From Daphnia pulex (lineage: Eukaryota; Arthropoda; Branchiopoda; Diplostraca; Daphniidae): 64,000 bases of DNA. Under the pieces are notes generated by a model. The model saw only the letters and a program-made list of their open reading frames with translations. It ran no database searches and had not been told where the DNA came from. The position numbers and the translations under genes are program-made. The stretch is taken from positions 1,426,001-1,490,000 of the forward strand of contig NC_060021.1 of assembly GCF_021134715.1 (NCBI RefSeq), given 5' to 3'. Below, piece after piece: positions 53,583 to 64,000 of this stretch (the first letter of the stretch is position 1; the number at the start of each line of letters is the position of its first letter).

Positions 53583-54968
53583 CTAAACGGCAAGAAAAGG
53601 CAGGGAATAAATCTTGGAAAAGCAAGGCCAAGAAAGCGAAGCAATCAAAAAGTGAAAATAAATATTCCATTTCAGCACCGAAATACTATATATGCCATAA
53701 TAATTAAATTGTATTTTGTATCTGAAATGTTAGACGATCCTTTTAACACTGAGTCCACCACTCAAAGAGGCCAAAATTAGGGGTTTTGGGGGTTTACCAT
53801 TTTTGGAAAAGGTTGATTAAGGCATCGCAGCCAGTCCCCGTTTAAATCATTTTGTGTGGAATTTTACGGAAAACACAATGGTAAAATCCGCAATGTTCTA
53901 GCTAGCATAGTTTTTAAGTTATTCAATAAAAACTAAGGGACCCGACCAGAAATTGCAGCGTTTTTTTCGGATTTTTGACATCAGTTTTCGGGCAAACCAG
54001 ACCTTTAAAAAAATGTAATTTTTTAGAATGAAAGATTTTGCCCCCCTCTAGAGACGTCTCGCCCCGTTTTTTTTTAAACGCTTATTAGCAGAGATATTGG
54101 CAATTGAAATCTATAACATTTTTCGTCATTTTCTGAAGATTTTCGCCATTGACAGACGTCATTTCGCCACGCCATCTAGCGGCCGATTTTGAAAAAAAGC
54201 AAGTAAGATCTACTATTATTCTGGCCATTAAATTTTTTTCGAACTCCAACCATCGATTGCCAACGAAGCCCAGCTGTTATACATCGATTCCATTCTTTTC
54301 TCAACAATCAATTTTAAAAAAATTATTTATTTAAAAAATTTAGTGAATGGCTCTGGTAGCGGGGATAGTAGGGTTTAGACCTGTAGTATATATCATAGAG
54401 GAAAGGTTGTAGGGTTTAGACCTGGTAGTATATATCATGGAGGAAAGGAAAGGTTAGGTTAGGTAAGGTTTTTTTCAAATTTTTGAATATTTGCTTTTTC
54501 TTTGAAATCAAATCAACCTTTGAGATATAAACAATAATAATCTTGATTTATTATTAAAGATCAAAGTATTCCCATTCCGAACTGATTAACATCGATTTTA
54601 ACCTTTATTTCACAGAGAAAAGGTTTTTAAGCCGCTTCACAATTATTTCCTTTTTTTCACGTAGGGCAGATCAACGATTCAAACTGGAGTGGACGTATGA
54701 TGTGTGCTCGTTCTTCACCAAATAGAAACTTCATACGTGAACTTGAAGAATATCGCAAAGTCTTACTTTGACTAATATAGTGAACATGAAGTGTATTTTT
54801 ATTCAGACTCGCAGCTAGTGGTAAAGTTTGTGTGTACAAGCCTATTACAAAATCATTTGTTGTATATTGGATCGCCCAAGAGATTGTGCACAATTATATG
54901 ACGGCAAAAGTGTTGGAAGGAATAAATACAAAATTAATAAATCCGCATTCCGCAAGTGAGCATTCATT
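53583..54968. other. Region between the palindrome and the Spätzle gene
   Basis: No gene seen. It contains a 41-bp direct duplication (54368-54408 and 54409-54450, starting GTAGGGTTTAGACCTG). The word CGCCATCTAGCGG is at about 54171-54183. The last 150 bases are probably the 3' UTR of the Spätzle gene. Confidence 0.5.
54798..54803 (-). promoter_or_regulatory. Possible polyadenylation signal of the Spätzle gene
   Basis: AATAAA on the minus strand, about 165 bases after the stop codon. It is the first such hexamer found downstream. No cleavage-site evidence is available. Confidence 0.35.
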
Positions 54969-57112
54969 TCAAACACTGGACCTTATCTGGCAGATACAAC
55001 AATGAGGAAACCAAAAAGTGTCGGTGTAAAGATTCTCTCCATTTCCATTCAGAGCCACTAGTCGCTTCTGTACAAATTGCTGCGAACAGGTTGCAGAAAA
55101 TCCAGCCGGTACTTGACAGAGTCCCGAACATTCTGTCGTTCTGCAAAACAGGATAATTGAGTTTATTTCTTGAAATGGAATGTTGGTTTTTAAAAAACTT
55201 ACGCGCATCTCTCAGTTCGTACAAGCTGTGTGTTTTGCTGATCTGCTCCATCTAAATTTACAACGTACATCCAGTTTCCACGAGTGTTGACAGCAGTTCG
55301 TGGTGTAATAAACGACGATGTTGTTGGGCATAGCTTTTCTTCGTTTTCAATTTGACGGGTTACTCGACTATTGCTCTGCAAAGACTGTTGACGTCTAGAT
55401 GGCATTGGAGCATACCTCGACCGCCAATGGTCATGCTCAATTTTTCCGTTAGCATAAGGGCCATTATAAGGTGGCCTTGCTACCACAGCATGATGTTGGG
55501 AGGGTTGTGAAACCGTTGCATTGCTATAGTCGGATAGTTTGAAGTGCATGAATAAAATTTTTTGTTTGAAAAGAGCAATATTACTATGTATTTATCTATA
55601 TACCTTATCATCATTGAAGTCATCATAGAATCAGTCGATTCATCTTGTAAAAGCGTTTTGAAGTCGAAGCTGTAGCTTTTTACTAGATATTCAATAACTT
55701 CCCTAAATTCGTACAAGATATCTTATTTAAATTCAATTGAAAATACTTTAAATAAAAACTTAAATGATTACAAAGAAATTTAAAACAAAATCTCGCAAGA
55801 ACTGCAAGAACTAGCATTTTTTTCGAATTTGGTGGGTTAATCAGCAATGGCCGTGGTTATGTTGGGATGAAATAGGTTAGTTAGGCTGGAAAGAAATTCA
55901 ATCTAATCAGCATCCATTAAATCGCACCCGACGCAATCGGCTTCAAGGCAAGAAGAAAAATATTTCCATAACTGTTGAAGACCAAAAATAGGACTCAACA
56001 AGAACAAGGTTGTCGGTGGTCTATAGCTGTCCCTGTCCAGTTTACTTGTTAGCTCGGAGGGAATTAGAGAAGGCCATTTCCGGATTCAGTAAGCAAAATG
56101 CCCATCCGGAATTATGGCCTTCTTATTGAGTGTGAACTTGTTGAATGCAAACATCATCTAAATAGCAACTAGTATATGCAACAAATGTAAAATCAGAACT
56201 TCTGTAACTCTTATATGTTTTCTAATGTTTTCGTGATAAAAACAAAAAAAAACATTGTGGTTTATACAAAGGAATTGTCGGAGAATCGCTTGTTAACAAT
56301 TTAGCGCAACATATAGTATAGTGCACAGTTCAGAAGATATTGACGCATCTGGAGATGACTGTTTAACATCACTTCATCAGCGCTTTTACATATAGTTATA
56401 GGCTAAAAAACTGTAAGGCTATATCTGTTAGGTTGTTTTTATAGCTATACAGTCATAATCAATTTTTTTTTTCTATTTCTATTTTATACAGTCATAATTT
56501 TTTTTCTATTGGCTATAATGTATCATTAAATAGGTTTTGCTGTCGAGTGAATTCTTTATTTATTTATTTTGTAAATTATTTGGGCGACCTACTTGTATGA
56601 ATACTTTTCATTCATCTTGTCTTAAAGAATTATAAATGGGTCTTTATAATCAAGTAATTGTCACGGACGGCGGCCTTTTTCTTCTTGTTCTGTAACCATT
56701 ATGTATACGGTACGTTCATTGTTTGTTTGAAACAAATTGTTTCCATGGACGATTGAGACGACTATTATATCGAGGCGTATCGAGATTATAGCGTTCGGAA
56801 ACTCGGATCGAGTGCCAAATCTCGCCACAAGAAAAAACTTAATTAAAAATAGGAACAAAACAATTTCACGCTATTAATTGCAATAACGTAAAACACTTAC
56901 GTGGGGTAATAGTCTACTTTGGTGCAGAAAGTGTCAGTAGGTCCGGCACACGATGGACGTTTTCCAGTGGGTGCGGGCAAGTAAGGTTGTGATCCCTGAG
57001 GAGAATAATGGGGCTTGCGATGAGGGTATCCAGGATTTCCATCGGCGAACTGGATGATCACATACAACAAAGGAAATGCTAACCAGCAGAGGTTGGATGA
57101 TGGATGAACCAT
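54969..57112 (-). CDS. Spätzle-family secreted cystine-knot ligand (4 coding exons)
   Basis: This is a secreted proprotein whose C-terminal cystine-knot domain activates Toll-type receptors in arthropod immunity or development. Coding exons are 56901-57112, 55604-55702, 55203-55523 and 54969-55140, all GT-AG and in phase, giving 267 residues. A signal peptide covers about residues 1-24. A conserved prodomain block, TFCTKVDYYPT|EVIEYLVKS, crosses intron 1. A basic site RVTR (157-160) would release a 107-residue C-terminal domain. That domain has eight cysteines (169, 210, 215, 219, 229, 258, 259, 261), TRGNWMYVVNL and DTFWFPHCCIC. By memory of the family it is closest to Spz3/Spz4 types, but the subtype is not secure. 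A donor at about 57247 and an acceptor at about 57137 suggest one 5' UTR intron. Confidence 0.9.
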
Positions 57113-57330
57113 TTCGATCAAATTACTGCGTTGACTCTAAATAATTGAATTGTGTTACATCTAACAATACAAGTAAAGTGTAAAGATTTAAAAAAAAAAA
57201 GTAAGTGAAAGTGAAACGCCAAGAGACGGAACAAAACGTTGCCTTACCGTCTGATTTCTATCAGAAGACTGACGACTCGGACTCAAGTTTTTGTCGACTA
57301 CAAGCGACGTTGAGCGCCACCATCTTCATC

Positions 57331-60300
57331 CGCCTTTCTCTCTCCCTATACTACCTTACGTCAAGGTAGGATTGCTAAACGCGTTCGGCTTTGATTACTA
57401 AGGGGATTCTGTCCGCTTCATTACTTTCACCTTTTATTGTCGCCCTTTAAAGGCTTAGAAATAAGATATCTTTCCGTAGTTATTTCCCAGGCTTCCAAGT
57501 GTAGCAATTTCACGAACAATGTGGAATTATATAATTCTCTATACGGTGGGATTTCCCCTTCATGGCCGTCTCAATCGCTTCCTATGTCTCGCTAGACCAG
57601 TGGAATCGAATATCAAAAATTTTGCCGAAATGGCGGATGGAAAAACCCGACCGCGAATATGTATTAGAGCCGTCACGCTAGAAATATTTTTATGACACTT
57701 AATAGACCTGGAGTACAAAAATAAACTAGTTGGCCTCGAGTGGAACGAGACAGCCAAATTACAGTACAAATAAAGATAAAAATAAATAAATGAAATATAC
57801 ATTTTTTTCAATAAATTTTGAATCGAAAATTATTTGATCAAGCAAAACCACTGTTCAGCTTCTTTAACCACTTGAAACAGAAAGTCTCAGTAGGGCGTCC
57901 AACATTTTTTTTTTTTTTTTCTTGTGGTGTTTGTTAAGCTATCTTGGATTCTCGAGGTTATGGAAATCACGATAATGCGCATTAGTTAAGAAACGACTAA
58001 TCTGGTTGTGATGTCTTAATGTAGCCTACCCCTTTTTTCGTCTTCTTCATTATTCCCGGGTTTTGTAGAATTTATTAAAGTCAAAGAAAATAAAAGAAGG
58101 ATGGAGGACACCGTCGAGGACAAGGAGGAGGTACACCGAGAACATTGTTCTCGATGTAAAATATACCTTTAAGAGAAAAAAATTCCTTTTAACGATAATA
58201 AAAGCATTTAGCGAAGGTGGCCGTGAATAATTACAGGGCGCAAAACGCGGACAAGAGTTAAAAGAAAGCCAAGGATCCGCACGTTCCAGAGATGGATGTT
58301 CGTCAGCGCTAATAAAGCCTTCGTCATCCATTCAGTAGTCAAGGCTCTAAAACGATTCCAAGAAAAGATATAGAATCGGTTGATTGATCAAAACCTTGGA
58401 ATGGCTTAATTGCCTTAGCAAGTTATTCTAGGGTACTGCTAACGTATATAGCCTCGGTTGACTGACGAGCTATCTCCTTTAAAAAAGATGACAGTGCCTT
58501 TACCGGCCTTTATTTTGTCTTCAGCAGTTTCAATTGGTTTCTTACAAACTCAATATTTCAAAAAGAAAACAGCGTATTCCGTTACATGAGACAAACAGAC
58601 AACAATAGAACCCCTGCTGATATTGCTTCTGGCCAAAAAACCAGAAGGAAAAATTACTCTGCTTCGACCCTTCGAGCTTTAGCCAAAAAAAAAACTGTGA
58701 AGAAACATTATCACGTTTGCTCGTTCCCCAAAAATATTACGTCACTGCATGATTCATGATTTATTAAAAAATTCATTTTTTTCTCAACATATGTGTAAGA
58801 TTAAAAACTGAGAGGTGACTTTAATGTTATATATCACGAATATATTAAGAAGAAGCTTTGCTACTTTCTCTGCGGCGTATAGAATTCGAAATTTTCAACA
58901 CATGTTATGTAAACACTCACTGAAGCGTGCCTGTATCGTATAAAAATTAATGGTTCTGAACGATCAACAGGTGTGTTGGGTTTGACGACTAATGCGCTTT
59001 TCATCTCACCGAAAACATGCTTTAACCAAGACAAGAATAAAACTCCCCCTTTTCGGGAAAAATCCTCACGACCTGACCAGCACCACCCCCCCCCCTAAAA
59101 GAAGGATCAAAAATCTTAAGTCTAATTTTTTATTTTGAGAAATTTATACCTTTTTTGTCTATAATATGAGGTTTCTGTTATTTGCTTACGCTTACATCCG
59201 CTTACATCGTCAAATTATACTGATTGGAAGAAATGGTGCCCCATATTCGATTCCACAATAATCTCAATAGCGGCAACCATAAGAATGTTCAACTACCCTT
59301 ACCGCATCAGGCGCGGCTCCACTAAAGCGATGTCCCTTAGATGTTAAATGTTCAATAAGAAATTAACATTAACTTTATTAACCGTCTCCTTCCTACACAC
59401 ATTTTATTATTGTGCCTTTCAGTTGTCAAGGGATTCTGCTAACAAAAAGTTTTGGATTTTATGCCTAGAGGCTAGATTAAAAAATAAGTGATACATGTTC
59501 ATAGAATTCCGGGAGACCACGGAAGGTACAGGGTTGTCCACCACTGTACCCGATCTAGTTGGACCGCACTCCATTTTTCGATGACTATTTAATTGCGAAA
59601 CTCCAATCATTATTTGTGGCGGTTGGCACCTCAAAAACTATCGAATAAGTAGGAATCTTAAGAATTCATGATATTAAGGGACGAAAAACTATGACATTGA
59701 AAGAAATGAGATTACCATTGGAAGTAACGTAATCCATGCAGGCTTGGTGTCTTCTCGCCCATGGCGAGTACTTCATAATATAAATACACACATTGTAGGC
59801 TACATGTAGAGACAAAGCAAAAGGGAAGATGTGACTACTCCAAGAATCCCTACAGACCCCGATCCACCTAGGACTAAAATAGTACAAACACAGAAAAAAA
59901 TGAAAGTTAACTCAAAATATATTTGATTGCTTTTTCAATTTCTAAGTTTTGTCCGACATTAGGGATACAGTTGGTGTTAATTGTCACTGCAATTGTCCAT
60001 CTTTCACACACGAATTCGATGATATCCTAAAATTCTTAAAGTGGAAATGTCATTTCCACCCTATTTATTCCCACACCAAATGGTTTGTCAACAGGTTGCG
60101 TCAGCTAGCGTCTTCATCGTCAACTAGTAACAAAAACAGCCAAGAGTAGAATCAACAAAAAACCCTAGGTCAAATATATTTGTATTCTCTATATACCCAG
60201 AATCTCTTATCTACATAAGAACAATAAAGTGATTGAACGGTAAATTTTTTATCCCAAGTTATAGTAGTGAGCTGAGTAAAAAAAGAAACAAAATTAACGA

Positions 60301-60398
60301 ATTCATCGGCAATCAGGAGGAGATTTCATGGTATTTGAATTAGCCTTTTCTCTGTAATTAAGAAATTATTCAAATCAGTTTTAACTGTTGATTTATAG
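57331..60398. other. Intergenic region between the Spätzle gene and the Piwi fragment
   Basis: No supported gene. It holds T and C homopolymers (for example 57906-57920 and 59087-59096) and scattered short open frames without family features. A repeat shared with 61.9 kb is annotated separately. Confidence 0.5.
59675..59815. repeat. Dispersed repeat, copy 1 (partner at 61935-62065)
   Basis: About 140 bases starting GGGACGAAAAACTATGACA and including GGCTTGGTGTCTTCTCGCCC and TTCATAATATA recur in direct orientation at 61935-62065, with about 15-20% differences and small indels. Not part of any recognised gene. Confidence 0.75.
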
Positions 60399-60892
60399 AA
60401 TCGTGTCAAAACTGAATTACTGGGCCAGATCGTGATGACGCTGTACAACGAAAAAACGTACAGGATCGACGACATTGAAACGACAGCAAGAATCCAATGT
60501 CGACCTACCACTGTCGCAAAGAGGATCGGGACATTAGCTACAAGGAATATTACACAAACCATTACGAGGTGAACATCAAAGACGATCGGCAATTTTTGCT
60601 CGTGTCCTGACCCTCACGAAACAAACCCGACAACCAGCAAGGTGCCAGCATGAGAGATGATACGATCTATCTCATTCCGGCATTGTGCGGAATGACGGGA
60701 CTTACAGAGGAACACAGGTCTGATTCGTCTGAATTCTGGTTTAATTATTTTTGAAACAATCAGTTGATTGAAATGTTTTCTAGGAACAAATTTAAAATGA
60801 CACAGGCCGTTGGGAATATCACGCGAGTCAAGCCGGGCAGACGGGTGGAGACTTTAATGAAATTCCGTCGCCGATTGGCCGAAACTCCGGAG
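60399..60892 (+). pseudogene. Piwi-subfamily Argonaute fragment (PAZ and linker), disrupted
   Basis: Piwi proteins bind piRNAs and silence transposons. Here only the PAZ/linker-2 part is visible. Exon 60399-60717 begins NRVKTELLGQIVMTLYN and KTYRIDDIE, shifts frame near 60472, and continues NPMSTYHCRKEDRDISYKEY, VNIKDDRQFLLVS. It meets an in-frame TGA at 60608-60610, then continues to DDTIYLIPALCGMTGLTEEHR (split: DDTIYLIPALC, GMTGLTEEHR). After a 66-nt GT-AG intron, 60784-60892 gives NKFKMTQAVGNITRVKPGRR and FRRRLAETPE. Motif order is that of Piwi/Aubergine proteins. Nothing like the MID or PIWI domains follows in the next 1.3 kb, and no N-terminal exons were found upstream. The truncation, frameshift and stop make it a pseudogene unless the assembly is wrong here. 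Confidence 0.8.
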
Positions 60893-62264
60893 GTATAATT
60901 ACTAGTCAATTCAAAAATGGGCATCGAGCGAAAAATAACTACCTCATAAAATAAAAAAATGTCAAAGTGACGTATTTTTTTAGTCAGCCCGCCCCTCCCC
61001 CCATGTCACACATTCACATTTTTGTTAACTCCCTCCTCCCCTCGAAGCGTCGAACGAGCACACACAACGCCTCTGCCTCAAAAAGAAAAGAGGACATGAC
61101 TGTCAAACTTCGCTAGTTTTCACTTTTGCCCGATTTTGTTCTGAAAATGGTTTCAAATCAAAATAGAGCAAAAGCGAAAACGGACAAAATTGAAGGAGAT
61201 GTCCGTTTTCCGTGGCGGGTGGTGGCCGAATGAAGCAACGCGCTGAGAGTTTTCCGGGTCCCGGCCTCGCCTACTACGCAAGTTGGATCTTTAACGCCGA
61301 CATGCTGGCAACATTCTCTTTCTCGTGTTTCGTCTTGCTTATTACCCCAAACCGAAAAAAGAGGGTGGACCGGTGGGCGGTAATACGACGCAACTGTTAG
61401 TTTAATAAATTAATGAAACTCGATCAGAAGGGAATGTTTATACCAAGAGAGTCGGGTGGGGGTTCCTAACATCAATTATTTTCACAAGAACTATTTAAAG
61501 CCGTCTTTTCCTTTTGTGGGTTCAGATTCAGATGTCTGATAAATCAGCCCACCAATTATGCGCAGCCGATTTCTGTTATTGAATGAAGCGAAGAATTTCT
61601 ATTAAGTCAGTAAAAGAGAACTAAAAGATGAGTAATACTTGGTTATGTCGAATTGAATGAACTGCAGTTGTTTGCAGAAGAGCGAGAATGTAATCAAATG
61701 CCAATTATTACCATTTGGACCTTAAGTAGAACGAGTAGAACCTTCTCACCATCGCCAATATATACAGTTTCAAAGAACTTCACCATAATATTTTTCTCAA
61801 ATTTATATATACCCCCACCAAATTTTTTTTTAATGTTTCTAACAAGGAAAAAATCGGAAAAAAATTCAGAGTTAAAAATTCGAATGGATCGCTCCTTACA
61901 TGAATTTGATGGTCTCACACGTGATGGCGGCTCGAGGGACGAAAAACGATGACAGGGAAAGAAATGAGATTGCCATTGGAAGGGACGTAATCCAGGCTTG
62001 GTGTCTTCTCGCCCATGATGGGTTCTTCATAATATAGATGCACACATTAGTACAAGTAGAGACTCTGTTCTTTTCACGTTGCGTTAAAAATCATAAATTA
62101 CTGAAAGGTATGTTAAAATTAAGACAGTTAATAAAATATATGACCACAGATAGTCGGAAGTTGAAAGTGTATTCCGTTTGTCACTTTTCCATGTAGACAA
62201 GAGTCACACACAATTGACGGGGGGGGGGGGGCATACTGACATAGCAAATATCAGGACGTCATCA
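60893..62264. other. Intergenic region between the Piwi fragment and BMS1
   Basis: No supported gene. The open frame at 61212-61400 has no recognisable features. A run of 12-13 G starts near 62220, just beyond the BMS1 stop. The 3' UTR of BMS1 should lie at the right end. Confidence 0.5.
61935..62065. repeat. Dispersed repeat, copy 2
   Basis: Direct partner of 59675-59815, beginning GGGACGAAAAACGATGACA. The two copies flank the Piwi fragment. Confidence 0.75.
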
Positions 62265-64000
62265 CTACCTCCTACCTCCTCGACCCCTTCCACGCCCCCT
62301 ACCTCTTCCTCCCCTTCCGCCTTCATCTCCACCTCCTGCACCTCCTCTTCTTCGTGCTTTCGCTTCTTTGATAGCTTCAGCTCGACTCAACAGTCGCGAC
62401 ACGGACTGCCGGGCTTCCTTCTGCTTCGACATCTAATAAACAAACACGCACGCAAATGACAAACGTTGTGAATGAGTTGACGTCAAACGAAAGAAATGGA
62501 AAGCAATGAAACTTACTTTTCTTTCTGCTTCGGCTTGGACTACAGTACGATGAGCAGCCAGTCGTTCCACAGCCTCGACGTGGAGTCGATCTTTCCTGTC
62601 GTCGTAGCGGGTCTTGAGCATGGCCATCAGTTTGGCCACCTTCTGTTCTCGAGGCTCCAGCACCACAGCGGGACGCTGAGCTCTAACGGCTTCGATGGTA
62701 CCTGGTGCATGGTCGGCCTTCTTGACTTTGGGCCGATTAATGTAAGGCAGTGCACTTTGAAGGGCCCGTGGAATCACCAGCGGTTGTTTGACGTGAGGTT
62801 TCCGTTCAATCGGCGTGTACATGCTGTCCGTGTTCGCCTTTGAAATTAGAAAGAAGAACGAGAAAGAATTAGAGAGAAATAAAAAAGAATTATCTGTTGA
62901 TCCTGTTTCGAAATACCTCGTTCTTGATGTTTCGTTCACGTTTGATTTGGCCCAACGTCTTCATTCCTAACCAGGTATTCTTGGCGTCGAGAGGTAAGAG
63001 CAGAGAGGTTACGGGTGTGTAAAATTCCGGAACATCCACGCGGAACCAAGTCCTCACAAAAACGATGTCTACGTACATCCACAGAGTGTGTTATTTAGTT
63101 AGGTCAAACTTTAAAATACAAATTTCGGCATATTTACCGCTAAGTTTGATTTTGTCTTCAAAAGTGGCACGGAACGATCCTTCCGGACTGCGGATGGCTT
63201 TTTTAATCTGACCACGGATGCCAGAAACGGTGCGGATCGATGCTCCCTCGAATTTGGCCACTTCCAGGGTCGACGAGAACATGCCCTCGATAAAGGCCGT
63301 TTTGCGGTAAATCTGGAACGGCGTACCGACTAATTTGAGTTTCTTGACAATCTGAGTCGACTTGTCCAAATCGAGAATCGTGCCCGTCGCTGATATCCTA
63401 AATCCAGACTATGCCAAAGCAAGAAAAACAAAAATCAAAATTAAAAAATTACTTTGGAACAAATTTCAATTAATTAAGGGATTTGTACCTGAACTTGAGA
63501 GACGGACTGAACGGCCAGCAGACCTGTGCCTTGAGGTGTCAATGGACCCCAAAACGAAGCTGTACAGTGCATATGCTCTGGTGTGTATTTGAGCTGTCTG
63601 TGACGTCCATTGTGATCGTGGATCGAGTAAAGCGGAATGGTTTGAAATCGGCGCCAGCCCAACGAGAGGATCAGCGGATCCCTCGTTTTTAGGATACGTC
63701 GCTGCCACCTATGTTTCTTCAGACGAGCCTGTTTGTAGAAATAAGAAATTAAAATAAATCTCTACAACAGCACATATACGGAATAAAACCGAAATAAAAT
63801 ATTACCTGAACAAATCCAATGTTCTCCTCGCCGGGCAGCAAAGCTCCAACGATCAAGGGATAGATAGGGTTGAAATTCGTCAACAACTCGCAGGGAACAT
63901 CTGCAACTTCCATCCGGACGTACATTCCTGGTCTGTAGCCTTCGTACTGGATCCGGGTTTCGTCATCCATGCCATCAAACTCACTTTTGTTGAGCTGGGC
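62265..64000 (-). CDS. BMS1: BMS1 ribosome-biogenesis GTPase, C-terminal 448 residues (5' end outside window)
   Basis: BMS1 is a nucleolar GTPase of the small-subunit processome, needed for 18S rRNA maturation. Exons, in order of transcription, are 63806-64000 (partial), 63489-63728, 63138-63408, 62917-63068, 62517-62837 and 62265-62432. All junctions are GT-AG and phases agree. Family blocks are [114 protein letters not shown] and [14 protein letters not shown]. The GTPase domain lies beyond the right edge. The last exon encodes a Gly/Arg-rich tail (residues [18 protein letters not shown] before the stop) that I do not associate with typical BMS1 C-termini. TSR1 is the related alternative, but the motif set is BMS1. 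Confidence 0.93.

Noticed and set aside
53277..53780. 167-codon open frame at the end of the right arm as a real protein
   Set aside because: Its first part is a hAT fragment and the rest reads through a foldback and poly-C, so it is not a coherent protein.
54446..54470. Telomere-like TTAGG repeats
   Set aside because: Only about two adjacent units in an AGGTTAGG context; no array.
54964..55251. Second minus-strand frame over the Spätzle last exon
   Set aside because: Out of frame with the cystine-knot motif; a shadow of the real exon.
60326..60592. Minus-strand hydrophobic open frame over the Piwi fragment
   Set aside because: It is antisense to PAZ-coding sequence, has no splice or family support, and its hydrophobicity follows from the opposite strand.
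61212..61400. Plus-strand 62-codon open frame
   Set aside because: No signal peptide, domain or splice context. It overlaps nothing conserved.

Overview
This is a eukaryotic, arthropod-type window, most likely from a branchiopod crustacean such as Daphnia. That assignment is inference. It rests on short GT-AG introns (about 55-200 nt), proteins that read as arthropod orthologues (Sine oculis, Tret1-type trehalose transporter, Spätzle, Piwi, BMS1), and a dense load of simple repeats and decayed DNA transposons. No bacterial or viral genes, CRISPR arrays or rRNA genes were seen.

Layout. (1) 1-22.6 kb: a single protein gene, a sine oculis (SIX1/2) homeobox gene on the minus strand at 2.7-6.0 kb. 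It is followed upstream by about 16 kb of non-coding DNA rich in microsatellites, homopolymers and a recurrent CCAGCAG/CTGCTGG word, with a tRNA-Gly-like SINE head near 19.35 kb. (2) 22.76-24.84 kb: a complete seven-coding-exon, 521-residue sugar transporter of the Tret1/SLC2 type on the plus strand. (3) 25.8-31.25 kb: four different tandem or interspersed repeat blocks. One is a very regular 403-bp array carrying tRNA-like A-box and B-box modules. A 249-bp MITE closes the block.

(4) 31.24-53.49 kb: a giant inverted repeat. Two arms of about 9.7 kb of shared sequence flank a 1.9-kb unique spacer. Each arm carries the same decayed transposon genes: a hAT-like transposase, a MULE-like gene, a tnp2/CACTA-like gene and an opposing DUF4806 gene. 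The inner 8-9 kb of the arms looks almost identical, while the outer 1.3 kb is visibly more diverged. The arms differ by a 671-bp insertion (left only) and a 309-bp tandem duplication (right only). A tentative small secreted-protein gene starts in the spacer and runs into the right arm, whereas the left arm has only its downstream exons.

(5) 53.5-64 kb: gene-containing sequence again. A complete four-coding-exon Spätzle-family gene (267 residues) lies on the minus strand. A truncated and broken Piwi-subfamily Argonaute fragment (PAZ plus linker) lies on the plus strand. The C-terminal 448 residues of the ribosome-biogenesis GTPase BMS1 lie on the minus strand and run off the right edge.

The genes do not form an operon or obvious pathway; each is an independent eukaryotic transcription unit. 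Exon coordinates come from reading splice sites, frame phase and family motifs by eye, and no alignments or searches were run. The most noteworthy structures are the giant palindrome with its divergence step and spacer-spanning gene, the tRNA-module satellite and the decayed Piwi fragment.
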